From: Pseudopedobacter sp965218985
Lineage (GTDB): Bacteria; Bacteroidota; Bacteroidia; Sphingobacteriales; Sphingobacteriaceae
Reading direction: 5' to 3'
NCBI GenBank assembly: GCA_965218985.1
Contig: CBDCMP010000006.1
Location: forward strand, 434,001-498,000
Length of the DNA: 64,000 bases
Shown: in pieces, positions 35,999 through 44,892 of the stretch
Layout of the letters: every line of letters begins with the position of its first letter
Position numbering within the stretch: the first letter of the stretch is position 1
Made by a program: the position numbers and the translations under genes
The notes under the pieces: generated by a model
Databases searched by the model: none
What the model saw: only the letters and a program-made list of their open reading frames with translations
Told to the model about the DNA's origin: nothing

Positions 35999-36307
35999 CT
36001 AGATATCTACGCTTAATTTAAGATGTCCGCCCAAACCTTCACGTACAATTCTCATTAATGTTGAAAGTCTGATGTCGCTTGCATTATTTTCAATCCTTGA
36101 AATATAGGTCTTGGTCGTACCACATTTTTCAGCTAATTGCTCTTGTGTCAGACCTTGGCCTTTACGAAGTTTTTGAATCATTACGCCAAGTCTAAAAGCT
36201 TCAAAGCCTTCTTCGTAAGCTTCTCGAGTTTCAGTTCCTATTTTCCCATATTGTTCGTTCAAATGGTCGGAAAATGAAGTAAGGTTATTATTAGTCTTTT
36301 TATTCAT
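35999..36307 (-). CDS. HigA-like XRE antitoxin
   Basis: A 102-aa helix-turn-helix protein (MIQKLRKGQGLTQEQLAEKCGTTKTYISRIENNASDIRLSTLMRIV). It is read after the toxin gene on the minus strand, in the toxin-first order of HigBA modules. Its stop lies 17 bp from the GTTATAGGC core at the cassette end. The N-terminal TREAYEEGFEAFRLGVMIQ segment is typical of antitoxins paired with Gp49-like toxins. Confidence 0.85.
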   Translation of the reverse strand: MNKKTNNNLTSFSDHLNEQYGKIGTETREAYEEGFEAFRLGVMIQKLRKGQGLTQEQLAEKCGTTKTYISRIENNASDIRLSTLMRIVREGLGGHLKLSVDI

Positions 36308-36333
36308 TGCTTTTTATTTAAAAGTTATGGAAT

Positions 36334-36687
36334 TCATGAATCTCCAATTTCATCGAAATATTGTTTTTTAAGTTTTTCTGCAAGTTTTAGTTCGTTCTTA
36401 GGTGTCTTTTGAGATTTCTTTTGAAAACCGTTCAGTAGAATAATCAATTTTCCTTTGTCGAAGAATGAGAAAATTCTAAAAATATCTGAACCCAATTCAA
36501 CCCGAATTTCAAAAATCCCAGAAGAACCAGTCACATGCTTAAAATATTTTTCAGGAACTCTGTCTATTGTAGACAATAATTGCAAAGTCCAGTTCAGTTT
36601 TTTCTTAACTTCTGGTTTAAGGCTATTAAAGAAGTCGAGATAATAGTTTTTGTAATAAAATATTTCTCTAATAAATTTTTGTTCCAC
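36334..36687 (-). CDS. HigB-like (Gp49 family) toxin
   Basis: A 117-aa protein of the RelE/HigB superfamily: HVTGSSGIFEIRVELGSDIFRIFSFFDKGKLIILLNGFQKKSQKTPKNELKLA, the phage-derived Gp49-like pattern with the R...IFSFF.....LLNGFxKK core. Such toxins cut mRNA in the ribosome. It is 26 bp upstream of the antitoxin and its start lies 87 bp from the cassette's core site (about 36768-36774), as expected for a toxin-antitoxin cassette. Confidence 0.88.
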   Translation of the reverse strand: MEQKFIREIFYYKNYYLDFFNSLKPEVKKKLNWTLQLLSTIDRVPEKYFKHVTGSSGIFEIRVELGSDIFRIFSFFDKGKLIILLNGFQKKSQKTPKNELKLAEKLKKQYFDEIGDS

Positions 36688-36782
36688 AAGTCAAAGTTAG
36701 CTAACAAGGTAACAAAATGCAATAGTGGATTTCTTTATTTCTTGCAGTTCCGTTGTCAGAGCATTACCTACAACGCCAGTTT

Positions 36783-38452
36783 GTCTAAAAACCCAAATTA
36801 ATTCTTAAACCTACGTGATCACAACGTAAATATAAACGATTTACAGGCATAAAAAAGCGATCCATTTTCTGAATGACCTTATCAAACACCAAATAAACGA
36901 AAGCGTATGAGCACTTAAAATAAGGCCCCACGACCGAGAAAAGACAGGCAAGCCCCATTAGGTACTTTCTAAGCAGATCATGGGCAATGGTATTGAATAT
37001 TCGGCGCAAGTTGAAGACCGTGAAGATCAACCCTACATCAGCCGAGGCATGTTTGAGGGTCTTCTTGGCCATGATGTAATAGAAACCCCATTGCCTTTTG
37101 ATGATGCCATAAGGATGTTCTACAATGGCCTGCCGCTTTCGGTAAAGCTCCTTGTTGAGTTCTATCCTGGTTTTGTTTGCTTCGATGACCTCCGCGTGTT
37201 CCGTCCGCTCGATCAGTCCGCCCGCTTTGTTTTTGGTGCAACGCTCAAAATAGGGGCATGAATGGCAAGCTTTGGTTTTATAGTGCTTCATCCGATTGGT
37301 GGTCTTGCCATGCTTTTTGAAATACCATCTGCCATTGGTGGTCAAAGTTTCTTTAGCAGGACAGATGCAACTGTCATCTAACTGGTCGTAAATAAAATTA
37401 GCGACATCAAAAGCCATATCCGGGGCATGAGAGGCGACTTCAGGAATAGCCACCATCACTTGCACACCTTGTTTATGGGCATAATCGAACTCATTACCGG
37501 TGTGGTAACCTTTGTCATACAGGATGGTAAAATCATTAGCCCCTAATATTGTTTTTGCCCTGCGCACCATGTTGCCCACCGCTTTGCTGTCATTCTGGTT
37601 GGTCACTCTATAATCTATCGCTAGGCAATGCTTGGCATCCACGGTACTTTGGATATTGTAAGCTACCTCGGTTATATTGTTACGGGTGATGAGTTGCCCG
37701 CTGTCAGGGTCGGAGGTAGATATTTGAGGTTCCCCGGTTTCATCCAAAGTTTTCTGGAAGCTTTGATATCTGTTTTTCTGGTTCTGGCGTTTAGCTATCT
37801 TTTGCTCGATCTGCACTTTTGTTGTTCGGTCTGTATCATTGTCCTGAGCAGCAAGAAGCTGGTTATGTTCATCCAGTTTAACATCAATATAGGCGATATG
37901 TCTTTCAATCTTGGCAGCATTGAAATTGTTCTTCTTGGAGTTCTGGGCCCTGAGCTTAGTGCTCAGGGGTTTGCCACCGATAAGATCGAAGTTCTTGGCC
38001 AGTGAAACGGTGGTATGGAATATCTTACGGATGGCTTTTGGATGTTCTTTCCTAAAGTTAGCGATGGTGTCATGGTCGGGGACCAATCCTTTCATCAGCC
38101 ACATCAGCTCGATGTTGCGTCTGCATTCTTTTTCCAAAGCCCGTGAAGGACGGATGCGGTTGAGGTAGCCATAAATATAGAGTTTGAGCAGGTCTGAGGG
38201 ATGATAGGCTGGTCTGCCGTTATCTATGTAGTTCATGTCAAAACCATGATCTGCTAATTTGATAGCATTCACAAAGAGGTCAATCAGACGGACCCCGTTG
38301 TCCTGGCTTATGGCCTGTTCCAAACAGAAGAACTCGGTCTGGTTCCTATCTTTTCCGGTGATGAATTTCATACTTGAAAACACCAAAACAACAGCTTAAA
38401 ACTGCAAAAACTTATTCTTTTAGTGTGGAAAACTGGACAGAGGTTTTCAGAC
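36783..38452 (-). mobile_element. IS1182-type insertion sequence with 5-bp duplication
   Basis: Ends are GTCTAAAAACCC (left) and, inverted, GTCTGAAAACCT (right). Both flanks carry AGTTT (36778-36782 and 38453-38457), a 5-bp target duplication. The element is about 1670 bp and contains one transposase. It sits inside an attC-like site, between the core CCTACAAC and the rest of the arm (GACGGTTTGAAAATTTG). Confidence 0.88.
36785..38371 (-). CDS. IS1182-family transposase
   Basis: A 528-aa DDE transposase. The N-terminal domain is of the transposase-IS5/1182 type (QAISQDNGVRLIDLFVNAI..., NGRPAYHPSDLLKLYIYGYLNRIRPSRALEKECRRNIELMWLMKGLVPDHDTIANFR). A second domain has ILYDKGYHTGNEF and a late QAIVEHPYGIIKRQWGFYYIMAKK, plus a cysteine cluster (CPYFERC). 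The ATG at 38371 is preferred; a TTG 15 bases upstream would add five residues. The stop lies 3 bp inside the left end of the element. Confidence 0.9.
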   Translation of the reverse strand: MKFITGKDRNQTEFFCLEQAISQDNGVRLIDLFVNAIKLADHGFDMNYIDNGRPAYHPSDLLKLYIYGYLNRIRPSRALEKECRRNIELMWLMKGLVPDHDTIANFRKEHPKAIRKIFHTTVSLAKNFDLIGGKPLSTKLRAQNSKKNNFNAAKIERHIAYIDVKLDEHNQLLAAQDNDTDRTTKVQIEQKIAKRQNQKNRYQSFQKTLDETGEPQISTSDPDSGQLITRNNITEVAYNIQSTVDAKHCLAIDYRVTNQNDSKAVGNMVRRAKTILGANDFTILYDKGYHTGNEFDYAHKQGVQVMVAIPEVASHAPDMAFDVANFIYDQLDDSCICPAKETLTTNGRWYFKKHGKTTNRMKHYKTKACHSCPYFERCTKNKAGGLIERTEHAEVIEANKTRIELNKELYRKRQAIVEHPYGIIKRQWGFYYIMAKKTLKHASADVGLIFTVFNLRRIFNTIAHDLLRKYLMGLACLFSVVGPYFKCSYAFVYLVFDKVIQKMDRFFMPVNRLYLRCDHVGLRINLGF

Positions 38453-38583
38453 AGTTTGACGGTTTGAAAATTTGTGCAGAAATGGCATTGCTTGCAGAAC
38501 CATTGTCGTACCGCACTAAATTAAATAATTAACGAATGAATTAACGTGAACCACCGTCGGCCATTTTTGTGCAAATTTGCTGT

Positions 38584-39349
38584 GTGTGCCTTGCATGCAC
38601 TCCCATTGCTACAGCTAAAGTAGTGATAAAATCTAGAGGGTGAAAGTCCCTCATCGGCAAGTCGGATATTAATGTACTGAGCCGATTAGCAAGCGGCAAG
38701 CTGGTTTTGCGTGAGCAATACAGTGAAGGAAGCCGAGCGGCAAAAGTCTGTGCCGAGGAGCACGAATTGCATAAGAGGCTGGTTGAACTGGGTAAGCATG
38801 CACAGCAATGCGCAGCCTGAAGCCCAACAACAGGGCAATGTCAGCCAACGGTAGGAGAAAAAGCATGGGCAAAGCTGAAAGAGAAGTTGAAGGCAGTGAC
38901 GCGGAAAACGTTGCCCAAAAGTCTGGCAGAACGCATCGTTAAGATAAACGAGATCACCCGGGGCTGGCTCACCTATTTTAAGGGGGGCGGCATCTTAGGT
39001 AAACTGCGGGATGTGGACGGCTGGCTGCGCAACCGCCTGCGCTATTGCATCTGGACGGATTGGAAGAAGCCCGAACGTAAACGGAAAAACCTGATACGTT
39101 TAGGGGTGGATGCCGACCACGCTTATGCATGGAGCAGAACAAGAAAAGGAGGCTGGCGCATAGCGCAGAGCCCAATTCTCAATACTACCATAACTGTTAA
39201 ACGGCTAAAGCAGAAAGGCTACATCCCCATGCTGGAGATCTACACAAAACTCAACCCATCAATTTGCGAACCGCCGTATACGAGAACCGTACGTACGGTG
39301 GTGTGAGAGGCGCACTCTGTCAGGTTTCTGGCAGAGCCGTCTACTCGAT
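38584..39349 (+). mobile_element. Group II intron 2 (internal deletion of intron 1 type)
   Basis: The first about 240 bases and last about 500 bases are nearly identical to intron 1, including the 5' end GTGTGCC and the domain V hairpin. Everything between is missing, with the junction near 38827 (AAGCCCAA|CAACAGGGCAATG). The reverse transcriptase domain is gone. The flanks rebuild GCTGT + TATGGCAG. It is a deletion derivative that may still splice if the maturase is supplied by intron 1. Confidence 0.85.
38887..39306 (+). pseudogene. Maturase C-terminal remnant in intron 2
   Basis: A 139-aa frame covering only the maturase (GIIM) domain of the intron 1 protein (RIVKINEITRGWLTYFKGGGILGKLRD...). 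All RT blocks including YADD are lost. A few substitutions (for example DGWLRN for GGWLRN, SICEPP for SVYEPP) show that it has diverged from intron 1 since the deletion or duplication. Confidence 0.85.
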
Positions 39350-39735
39350 TATGGCAGGTGAAAACAAAGTGATAGCAGCAGGAGACAAAAAATTGGAATC
39401 AGCAATTGCAACAAAATTAAAGCAGGTTGATTTGGATGATCGTAAATACCTGATGAGGGACAAGAGATTTTGATGCCGTAACGGGCGGGGAGAATTTTGT
39501 TAAAGCAATTCTCTGTTAGCCATTTTTTGATGCAACAACATTCATAAAAGCTTTGGTAGAAGTACCCGGCAAATTGCAGAAACAGTCGCTGGGTGCTGTC
39601 AGAACTTAGAGCAATTCGACCCCATATAAACAGATGAAACTGCCAAAAAAGGAAACAGAAGCAACTGACTGGGAGAACCGGAGATACCGGCAAAGGTTAA
39701 ACCCACAAACACACTTTGTTTTTATACGCTATAAC
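39350..39735. repeat. Small repeated cassette body, copy 1 (divergent)
   Basis: The 386-bp body of the unit that is later amplified, from TATGGCAGG to CGCTATAAC. It holds a 40-codon frame (39351-39473, MAGENKVIAAGDKKLESAIA...) and, in another frame, an interrupted longer reading with in-frame stops (see findings). This copy differs from the others at many positions and is flanked by introns 2 and 3, so it is probably the oldest copy. Confidence 0.7.
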
Positions 39736-39855
39736 GGTTTCGGGCTTGGCGAAGGTGGCGATTTTCACCACAAATGTTGATGCGGAGAACTAATGTTTGA
39801 TTAACCACAAATGTGTCTGCGGAGCTCTGAACCGCCACTTTTGCCAAACCCGTGT
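39729..39855 (-). other. attC-like site C, split by intron 3
   Basis: CTATAAC opens a left arm GGTTTCGGGCTTGGCGAAGG. The right arm CCGCCACTTTTGCCAAACCC pairs with it (GCCAA..CCCG/CGGGCTTGGC; CCGCCAC/GTGGCG). The 5' exon ends CCCGTGT at 39855 where intron 3 enters, and continues TATGCCCTGG after it. Read on the minus strand it is the attC of the Dcm/Vsr cassette. Confidence 0.75.
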
Positions 39856-40451
39856 GTGTGCCCAGCATGGGCATCTTTTATTTACCGAAAGGTAAATAAT
39901 TAATCTAGAGGGTGCAAGTCCCTTATGGGCGAGGGTAACGCTTCGAACCATTAGTAAGTCGCAAGCTGGTTTATCGTGAGGTATGCAGTGAAGGAAGCGA
40001 GACTACAAAACCCGGTACTGACGAACAGGAACCGTATACAGAGGCATATTTACTTGGGTAAGCAAGCACATCATTGTAACGCCCGACGATTACCAAAAGG
40101 GTAAGTATGTAGATACGGCAGGGATCGGGTAAAAGAAGATGCCATTACCTGGGGAGGTCTCCGTAATCACGAATTGGTAAAACGGAGAAGTCAGCAGAGG
40201 TCATAGTAGTTGCGGGAAACGAGCCGACAAACAAATCGGAGGACTCACAGGCAGCGAAGGACTGAACGTTAGTTTTCTTGAAATTAAAATAGGAAAGTCT
40301 CGGCTTAGTCTATTTATAAAGTAGAGGATAGCTATGGTCGGTGGAAAGAGCGACCGTATTGATTATTAACGAACCGCCGAGTACGAGACCCGTACGCTCG
40401 GTGGTGTGAGAGGCGCACCGTGGGCTTATGGCTCACGGCCGTCTACTCGAT
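39856..40451 (+). mobile_element. Group II intron 3 (no ORF)
   Basis: A 596-bp intron with the same framework as intron 1: GTGTGCCC 5' end, TCTAGAGGGTGCAAGTCCC, the AAGTCAGCAGAGGTCAT and GAAGGACTGAACGT segments, domain V-like GAACCGCCGAGTACGAGACC...GCTCGGTGG at about 40371-40410, and the identical 3' end GTCTACTCGAT. Loop sequences differ widely from intron 1 and there is no reverse transcriptase, so it is a separate ORF-less lineage, not a recent deletion. Flanks rebuild a GTTATGCCC core. Confidence 0.8.
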
Positions 40452-40602
40452 TATGCCCTGGCGTTTTGTCTCTCGTGCTTATTCAATGTGTTAAGTCTGA
40501 CTGTCATTGTGTGTTGGCTTTGCAAGCTCTTTTAAAAACTTTGGTATGAGAGTTTGGTCGTGCGGTTTTTAAATGTGCTTGCAAATGTGTCAGTGTTTCA
40601 TT

Positions 40603-41742
40603 TTATTTAAGATTTGCAATAACATACTCTGAATCAATGTCTGGAAAACCAATTCTGTTATAAAAACGAATAAAACTTGAAATCATTGATTGAGCATAGG
40701 GCAAGTCAAGTTTTGCTATTCTCTGGTAGGATTTCAAATCGTTGTAATCGACCATTGACTTTACTTGAAAATCTATAACAAGGTTGTCTATAAAGGGAGT
40801 TGAAGGAAGAAAAAAGTAGCGATCTTTTTCCCCAGCGTTATTAGCCATCCACTGTTTTAATCTGCCTACTAGATTGGGCAATTGCTCGTTTTCTTCTTTC
40901 GCTGTTTTATTAGGTTTAACTTTCAGTTCACTATATTTAATAAAGTCAGGTAATGAATTGAATTTTTTAGAGTTCGCCAATAAAATTTTATCTGCTTTTC
41001 TCGACCCGTCTTTTCTTAAAACAAAATCACAATCTGGCGTTAGAATAACATAATAAAGCCCCTCTTTCTCTAAAATTTCTCCGGCTTGATATTCTTCTTT
41101 AGTCGAGTCTGCATTTACTGGAAAAATGTAGAACTCCATTGGATGTGCCTTGTCTGTTTTTATTTTATCATCTCCTAAAAGTTGTTTTATGTTTTCTTTT
41201 GAAAGCGAATTAGAAAATCTTCTAAGTAGTAAATATCCAAGTGAAATGTCATTTTTAATTGGTTCAAATACCTTTTTTTCAGCATGAACCGTTTCCCAAA
41301 AATATTGCCTCAATGATTCTCTTAAATGATTATAGATTTGTCCTTTGAGTAATGCAATTTTTGAAGTTATGATTCTTTCAATTTCTGATTTAAGTTTTTC
41401 AACACCATCTCCCTTATTAACAACTCCAATAACTTCTGATGCAAAACCAACCAAATCCTTTGTCAATCCCGAATAAAAAATAACTGGGACGAAAGCTAAC
41501 GATTGAACCTGTTTTAAAACATCAAAGCCAGGTTTCTCACTCGCTTCGCTTGGCTCTCCTTTACATAAATCCAAAATAATAATGTCATAATCTCTTTTCG
41601 AGATTTTATCTATGCCTATTTCAAATGTTTCAGCACTGTCAGCAATTAATGTGTGTCCACCAATAGTTTCATTGTTAAAAATCTTAACAAGGTTTGTTCG
41701 GATTTTTTCTTCATCTTCTATAAAAAGGATTCTCAAATTCAT
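40603..41742 (-). CDS. Receiver-domain protein with long uncharacterised C-terminus
   Basis: A 379-aa protein. Residues 1-about 125 are a response-regulator receiver (ILFIEDEEKIR, phospho-acceptor Asp in IIILDLCKG, VPVIFYSG, and VVNKGDG with the conserved Lys). The remaining 250 residues match no domain I recognise and contain YVILTPDCDFVLRKDG. It starts 2 bp after the GHKL protein stop and ends 150 bp from the cassette boundary. It probably receives phosphate or conformational input from the adjacent GHKL protein and may be the effector of the system. Confidence 0.7.
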   Translation of the reverse strand: MNLRILFIEDEEKIRTNLVKIFNNETIGGHTLIADSAETFEIGIDKISKRDYDIIILDLCKGEPSEASEKPGFDVLKQVQSLAFVPVIFYSGLTKDLVGFASEVIGVVNKGDGVEKLKSEIERIITSKIALLKGQIYNHLRESLRQYFWETVHAEKKVFEPIKNDISLGYLLLRRFSNSLSKENIKQLLGDDKIKTDKAHPMEFYIFPVNADSTKEEYQAGEILEKEGLYYVILTPDCDFVLRKDGSRKADKILLANSKKFNSLPDFIKYSELKVKPNKTAKEENEQLPNLVGRLKQWMANNAGEKDRYFFLPSTPFIDNLVIDFQVKSMVDYNDLKSYQRIAKLDLPYAQSMISSFIRFYNRIGFPDIDSEYVIANLK

Positions 41743-41744
41743 AG

Positions 41745-42434
41745 TTAAATTCTTCTTCTGAAAGTTATTTTAAAAGTAGCTCCGTCAAGAGGCCCGTTAT
41801 CGATTAAAGTGAAATCACCATCATATTCTGTTACTAATTCACCAACGATTGTAAGCCCTAAACCAATTCCATCTTGTCTTGTGGTAAAATATGGTTCAAA
41901 AATTAGTTGAAGATGTTCTTCTTTTATTCCTGGACCGTTATCACTAAAAATTACCGACAATTCATCTTCCGTTCGGTCAACCAAAATTTCAATTTTTCTT
42001 TCTTCTTTTATCGTTTCCAACCAATACATTGAATTTTGAAGGAGATTTACAAAAATCATTTGCAGCTCTGCATCATCTATTCTCACTGTATTTTGCGATG
42101 TCGGCAATTTGCAGTTAATATTAAGTTTGGTTAGTTCGGTTTTATACAACGCGAAAACATTTGCAATCGCTTCTTCAATGATAATATCTTTTGGTCTTCC
42201 TCTTTTTCTGCCTCCAAACGGTTCAATTCTTTTAAATAATTGAGCCAACACTTTTCTTCCTTCATTGATGTTTTTGATATGCTCTTTTACTTCATTCATA
42301 TCAAAATCCTTTTTCCCCATTTCCTTTGAAAGTAAATGTGCTTCTGTATCAATAGTCGCAAGAAAATTATTTCCGTCATGAAGAATTACATCAATGAGTA
42401 AACCAAGAGTAGAAAGTCGTCTATAACGCGACAA
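41745..42434 (-). CDS. GHKL ATPase, C-terminal half (histidine-kinase-like; frameshifted gene)
   Basis: A 229-aa frame starting MSRYRRLSTLGLLIDVILHDGNNF, an H-box-like helix with His in a position to be phosphorylated. It then carries a complete HATPase: N-box ELQMIFVNLLQNSMYWLE, G1 VIFSDNGPGIKEEH, G2 TTRQDGIGLGLTIVGELV. Reading 60 bases upstream in the same frame gives KTETAIQQGVKKIQEVLSRY, which continues naturally from ELLR in the upstream frame. So this and the next gene are one protein of about 700 aa separated by a 1-base deletion near 42485. A separate protein is possible but less likely. Confidence 0.7.
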   Translation of the reverse strand: MSRYRRLSTLGLLIDVILHDGNNFLATIDTEAHLLSKEMGKKDFDMNEVKEHIKNINEGRKVLAQLFKRIEPFGGRKRGRPKDIIIEEAIANVFALYKTELTKLNINCKLPTSQNTVRIDDAELQMIFVNLLQNSMYWLETIKEERKIEILVDRTEDELSVIFSDNGPGIKEEHLQLIFEPYFTTRQDGIGLGLTIVGELVTEYDGDFTLIDNGPLDGATFKITFRRRI

Positions 42435-42451
42435 TACTTCTTGAATTTTTT

Positions 42452-43852
42452 TTACTCCCTGTTGAATTGCGGTTTCAGTTTTCGCAAAAGTTCAATTACC
42501 TCTTTGTCATTATGCAGTTTAGTCCGAACTAATTCTGCAACGGGTGCAAGCGAAAAATTATTAAACAATCCTTGTTCGTTTGGTTCTTCGTCAGATTCCC
42601 TGGGTCTTTCTTCGTATCGTTTCTGTTCAACTTGATTCAGAATGTTTTTAATAATTTCTTTTAAGTCAGTAAATGCTTGGCTTTCTACAATTCCTTCTCT
42701 GTTACTTTGGTCTTTTAAATCTGGATTATTATCAAGACTAACCGAAACATAACCTACAATTTGATTATTGCTTAATCGCATTGTCGGGTTGTTTACTCTA
42801 CGCAAATCCAAACGGAGCCAATCATTTTTTTTCTCTCCGTAAGGTAGCACACGAAAATCATCCCTGTAAATGCTTATTCCACCTAATTCATCAAGATCTC
42901 TCTTAATATTTTTTAAAGCAGATTTTGTTTCTGCTACATCTCTGTTCCATGTTCTAAATTCAAATGTAAATGCTCCAATAACTGGCTTACGAACTGGTTC
43001 TCTTAACGAAAAATCCGAGTCCTTGATATTCAAAACTTCTTCTTTGCCTACTTTTTTAGAGAAGTATTTAATATTGGGTTTCCCCTCTGCATCAACACTT
43101 CCTTTAATGTAATAGTCGGGTTTGTTTAATGATTCAGGTGAAGTTACCCATCCTGAAATATCATTCAACTCTTTGGGAAGTTGAATGTCCATTAAAAAAT
43201 CAGTAATTGGTGAAACCGGATTTATAAGTCTTGATAAAGCGATTCGGAGTTCTCTTAACTTTTCTTCATCCCAATCACTGTTGAGTTCAGCAAGTTTTAA
43301 GGTTGTGCCACTTTTTTTTATTTCCTTAGCGGCTCTCACTTCCCAAGAACACTTTACTTCATCCAAATATTTTTTGTCGTCAGAGAAATCTGCCCAATTA
43401 AATTTAACCACAATTTCATTGTCTTCCGCAGTTCTTGTAATCATTTCAAGAGAGGTAGCAAGTTTTGCTGAAGCAAAACGACCTATTCCTTTTTCTCCTG
43501 TGTATCTTCTTTTATCTCCAGCACTCCTTTTTGTATTTTTCTTATTGATTGTTGCAGGTTCCATCCAAGCACTTTTCACCGTATCAAGGTTCATCCCTGT
43601 TCCGTCATCGGAAATAATAATTGAACTTCCTTGTTTTATCAAAACTCTTTTTGTTTTCCTTCCCTCAGCAACTTCAATAACCCGACCTTGAAAATTTATG
43701 GAAATGATGGAAGCATTTGCATCATAGCTGTTTTTTACCAATTCAATTATTGCCACAATATCATTGCTGATAAGTTCTTCGCCAATGGTTTTTATTAACC
43801 TTGCTCTTGGGCGTAATATCGAATTTCCGTTTTGGACTGGCGTTATAGACAT
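42452..43852 (-). CDS. GHKL (HSP90/MORC-like) ATPase, N-terminal half
   Basis: A 466-aa frame with an HSP90/MutL/MORC-type ATPase at its start: ELISNDIVAIIELVKNSYDANA (N-box), IIISDDGTGMNLDTVKSAW (G1), RRYTGEKGIGRFASAKLA (G2-type glycine loop). A coiled, less conserved part follows to EVIELLRKLKPQFNRE at the frame end. The last residues are probably out of frame; the natural protein continues into 41745-42434. Overlapping the Dcm gene by 10 bases places it in the same operon, as in the GHKL-containing restriction-associated systems described for MORC relatives. Confidence 0.75.
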   Translation of the reverse strand: MSITPVQNGNSILRPRARLIKTIGEELISNDIVAIIELVKNSYDANASIISINFQGRVIEVAEGRKTKRVLIKQGSSIIISDDGTGMNLDTVKSAWMEPATINKKNTKRSAGDKRRYTGEKGIGRFASAKLATSLEMITRTAEDNEIVVKFNWADFSDDKKYLDEVKCSWEVRAAKEIKKSGTTLKLAELNSDWDEEKLRELRIALSRLINPVSPITDFLMDIQLPKELNDISGWVTSPESLNKPDYYIKGSVDAEGKPNIKYFSKKVGKEEVLNIKDSDFSLREPVRKPVIGAFTFEFRTWNRDVAETKSALKNIKRDLDELGGISIYRDDFRVLPYGEKKNDWLRLDLRRVNNPTMRLSNNQIVGYVSVSLDNNPDLKDQSNREGIVESQAFTDLKEIIKNILNQVEQKRYEERPRESDEEPNEQGLFNNFSLAPVAELVRTKLHNDKEVIELLRKLKPQFNRE

Positions 43853-44892
43853 TTCAATATTTTTTTCATTATTAGGGCAATCTCAAATGCCATCAAAGGC
43901 GGCACAGCATTACCAATTTGCTTAAATGAAGCCGTTCTATTTGCACTTTCCTTTACCCCTTCAAAATAATAATCATCAGGGAAGGATTGTAGCCTTGCGG
44001 CCTCACGTACAGTTATTGAACGGTTTTGTTCAATATCAGGGTGAATATAATAATGTCCGTCCTTTGCGATATGCGCAACAACGGTTTGTGAATGTAATTC
44101 GTCTGCGGCTACAACTTTAAAGCGGTCAAAAAATGAACTCCTGTTTTGATGTGTCTTTAATCGTTCGGGCAAATCATTATAATTCAAACGTTCTTTTTTA
44201 AAGTTCCATTTTTCCACAGCAATCCTATAAATTTCTTTATCCTGTTTTGTATGTGGTCGGGCAATGTGTTGCGTTAATATATAAATCCCGTTACGAATAA
44301 AACTTTGATCCAGGTAGTCGTTCGTTTTAGTTCTATAATTTAAAAACTTGTCCGTACCTTCCCCTGCTTGTATTTTCGGCAAATCAGCAAATAGTGATTT
44401 TACTTTACAGTCGGCATTCTTTCTGATAGATTCGAGGTTTGGAATTGTTACAGATAAGTTTTCTTTCCAACCAATGATTATAATTCGTTTTCGGTTTTGT
44501 AGTACTCCAAAGTTGTTTGCTTCAACAGTAAATAGTTTCATGTTGTAACCCTTCTTTAAAAAGAGTTTTTCCATGTTACGCAGATATAAACCGTCTTTAG
44601 CAGATTTCAACCCAAGCACATTTTCAAATACAAACATTTTGGGATTGTATTTTTCCAAATACTTTGCATACTGAACATATAGATAATTGCGAGGATCGCC
44701 TGACATTCCGTTTGCTGATCGTGCCCTGCCTACTAATGAATAAGCCTGACAAGGAGGTCCACCAATAATTAAATCAACTTCTTTTTCAAGAATTTGCTTT
44801 TCAATTGTTTTATGAATGGAAGGATTAAAGTCTGAACCAATTGGAAGATTAATAACTGCATCCAGTAAGGCAGAAGGAATAAGTGAATACAA
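43843..44892 (-). CDS. C5-cytosine DNA methyltransferase, C-terminal part (frameshifted)
   Basis: A 349-aa frame holding DNA (cytosine-5) methylase motifs IV-X: GGPPCQAYSLVG with the catalytic Cys, FVFENVLGLKS (motif VI ENV), LQNRKRIIIIGW (motif VIII QxRxR), VREAARLQSFPDDY (IX region), and KQIGNAVPPLMAFEIA (X). Motif I is in the next frame upstream (44849-45109). A 1-base deletion in the GGGAGAAA stretch near 44905 would restore one protein of about 420 aa. It methylates DNA at a target that cannot be read from sequence. The first Met is not the real start. Confidence 0.85.
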   Translation of the reverse strand: MYSLIPSALLDAVINLPIGSDFNPSIHKTIEKQILEKEVDLIIGGPPCQAYSLVGRARSANGMSGDPRNYLYVQYAKYLEKYNPKMFVFENVLGLKSAKDGLYLRNMEKLFLKKGYNMKLFTVEANNFGVLQNRKRIIIIGWKENLSVTIPNLESIRKNADCKVKSLFADLPKIQAGEGTDKFLNYRTKTNDYLDQSFIRNGIYILTQHIARPHTKQDKEIYRIAVEKWNFKKERLNYNDLPERLKTHQNRSSFFDRFKVVAADELHSQTVVAHIAKDGHYYIHPDIEQNRSITVREAARLQSFPDDYYFEGVKESANRTASFKQIGNAVPPLMAFEIALIMKKILKCL

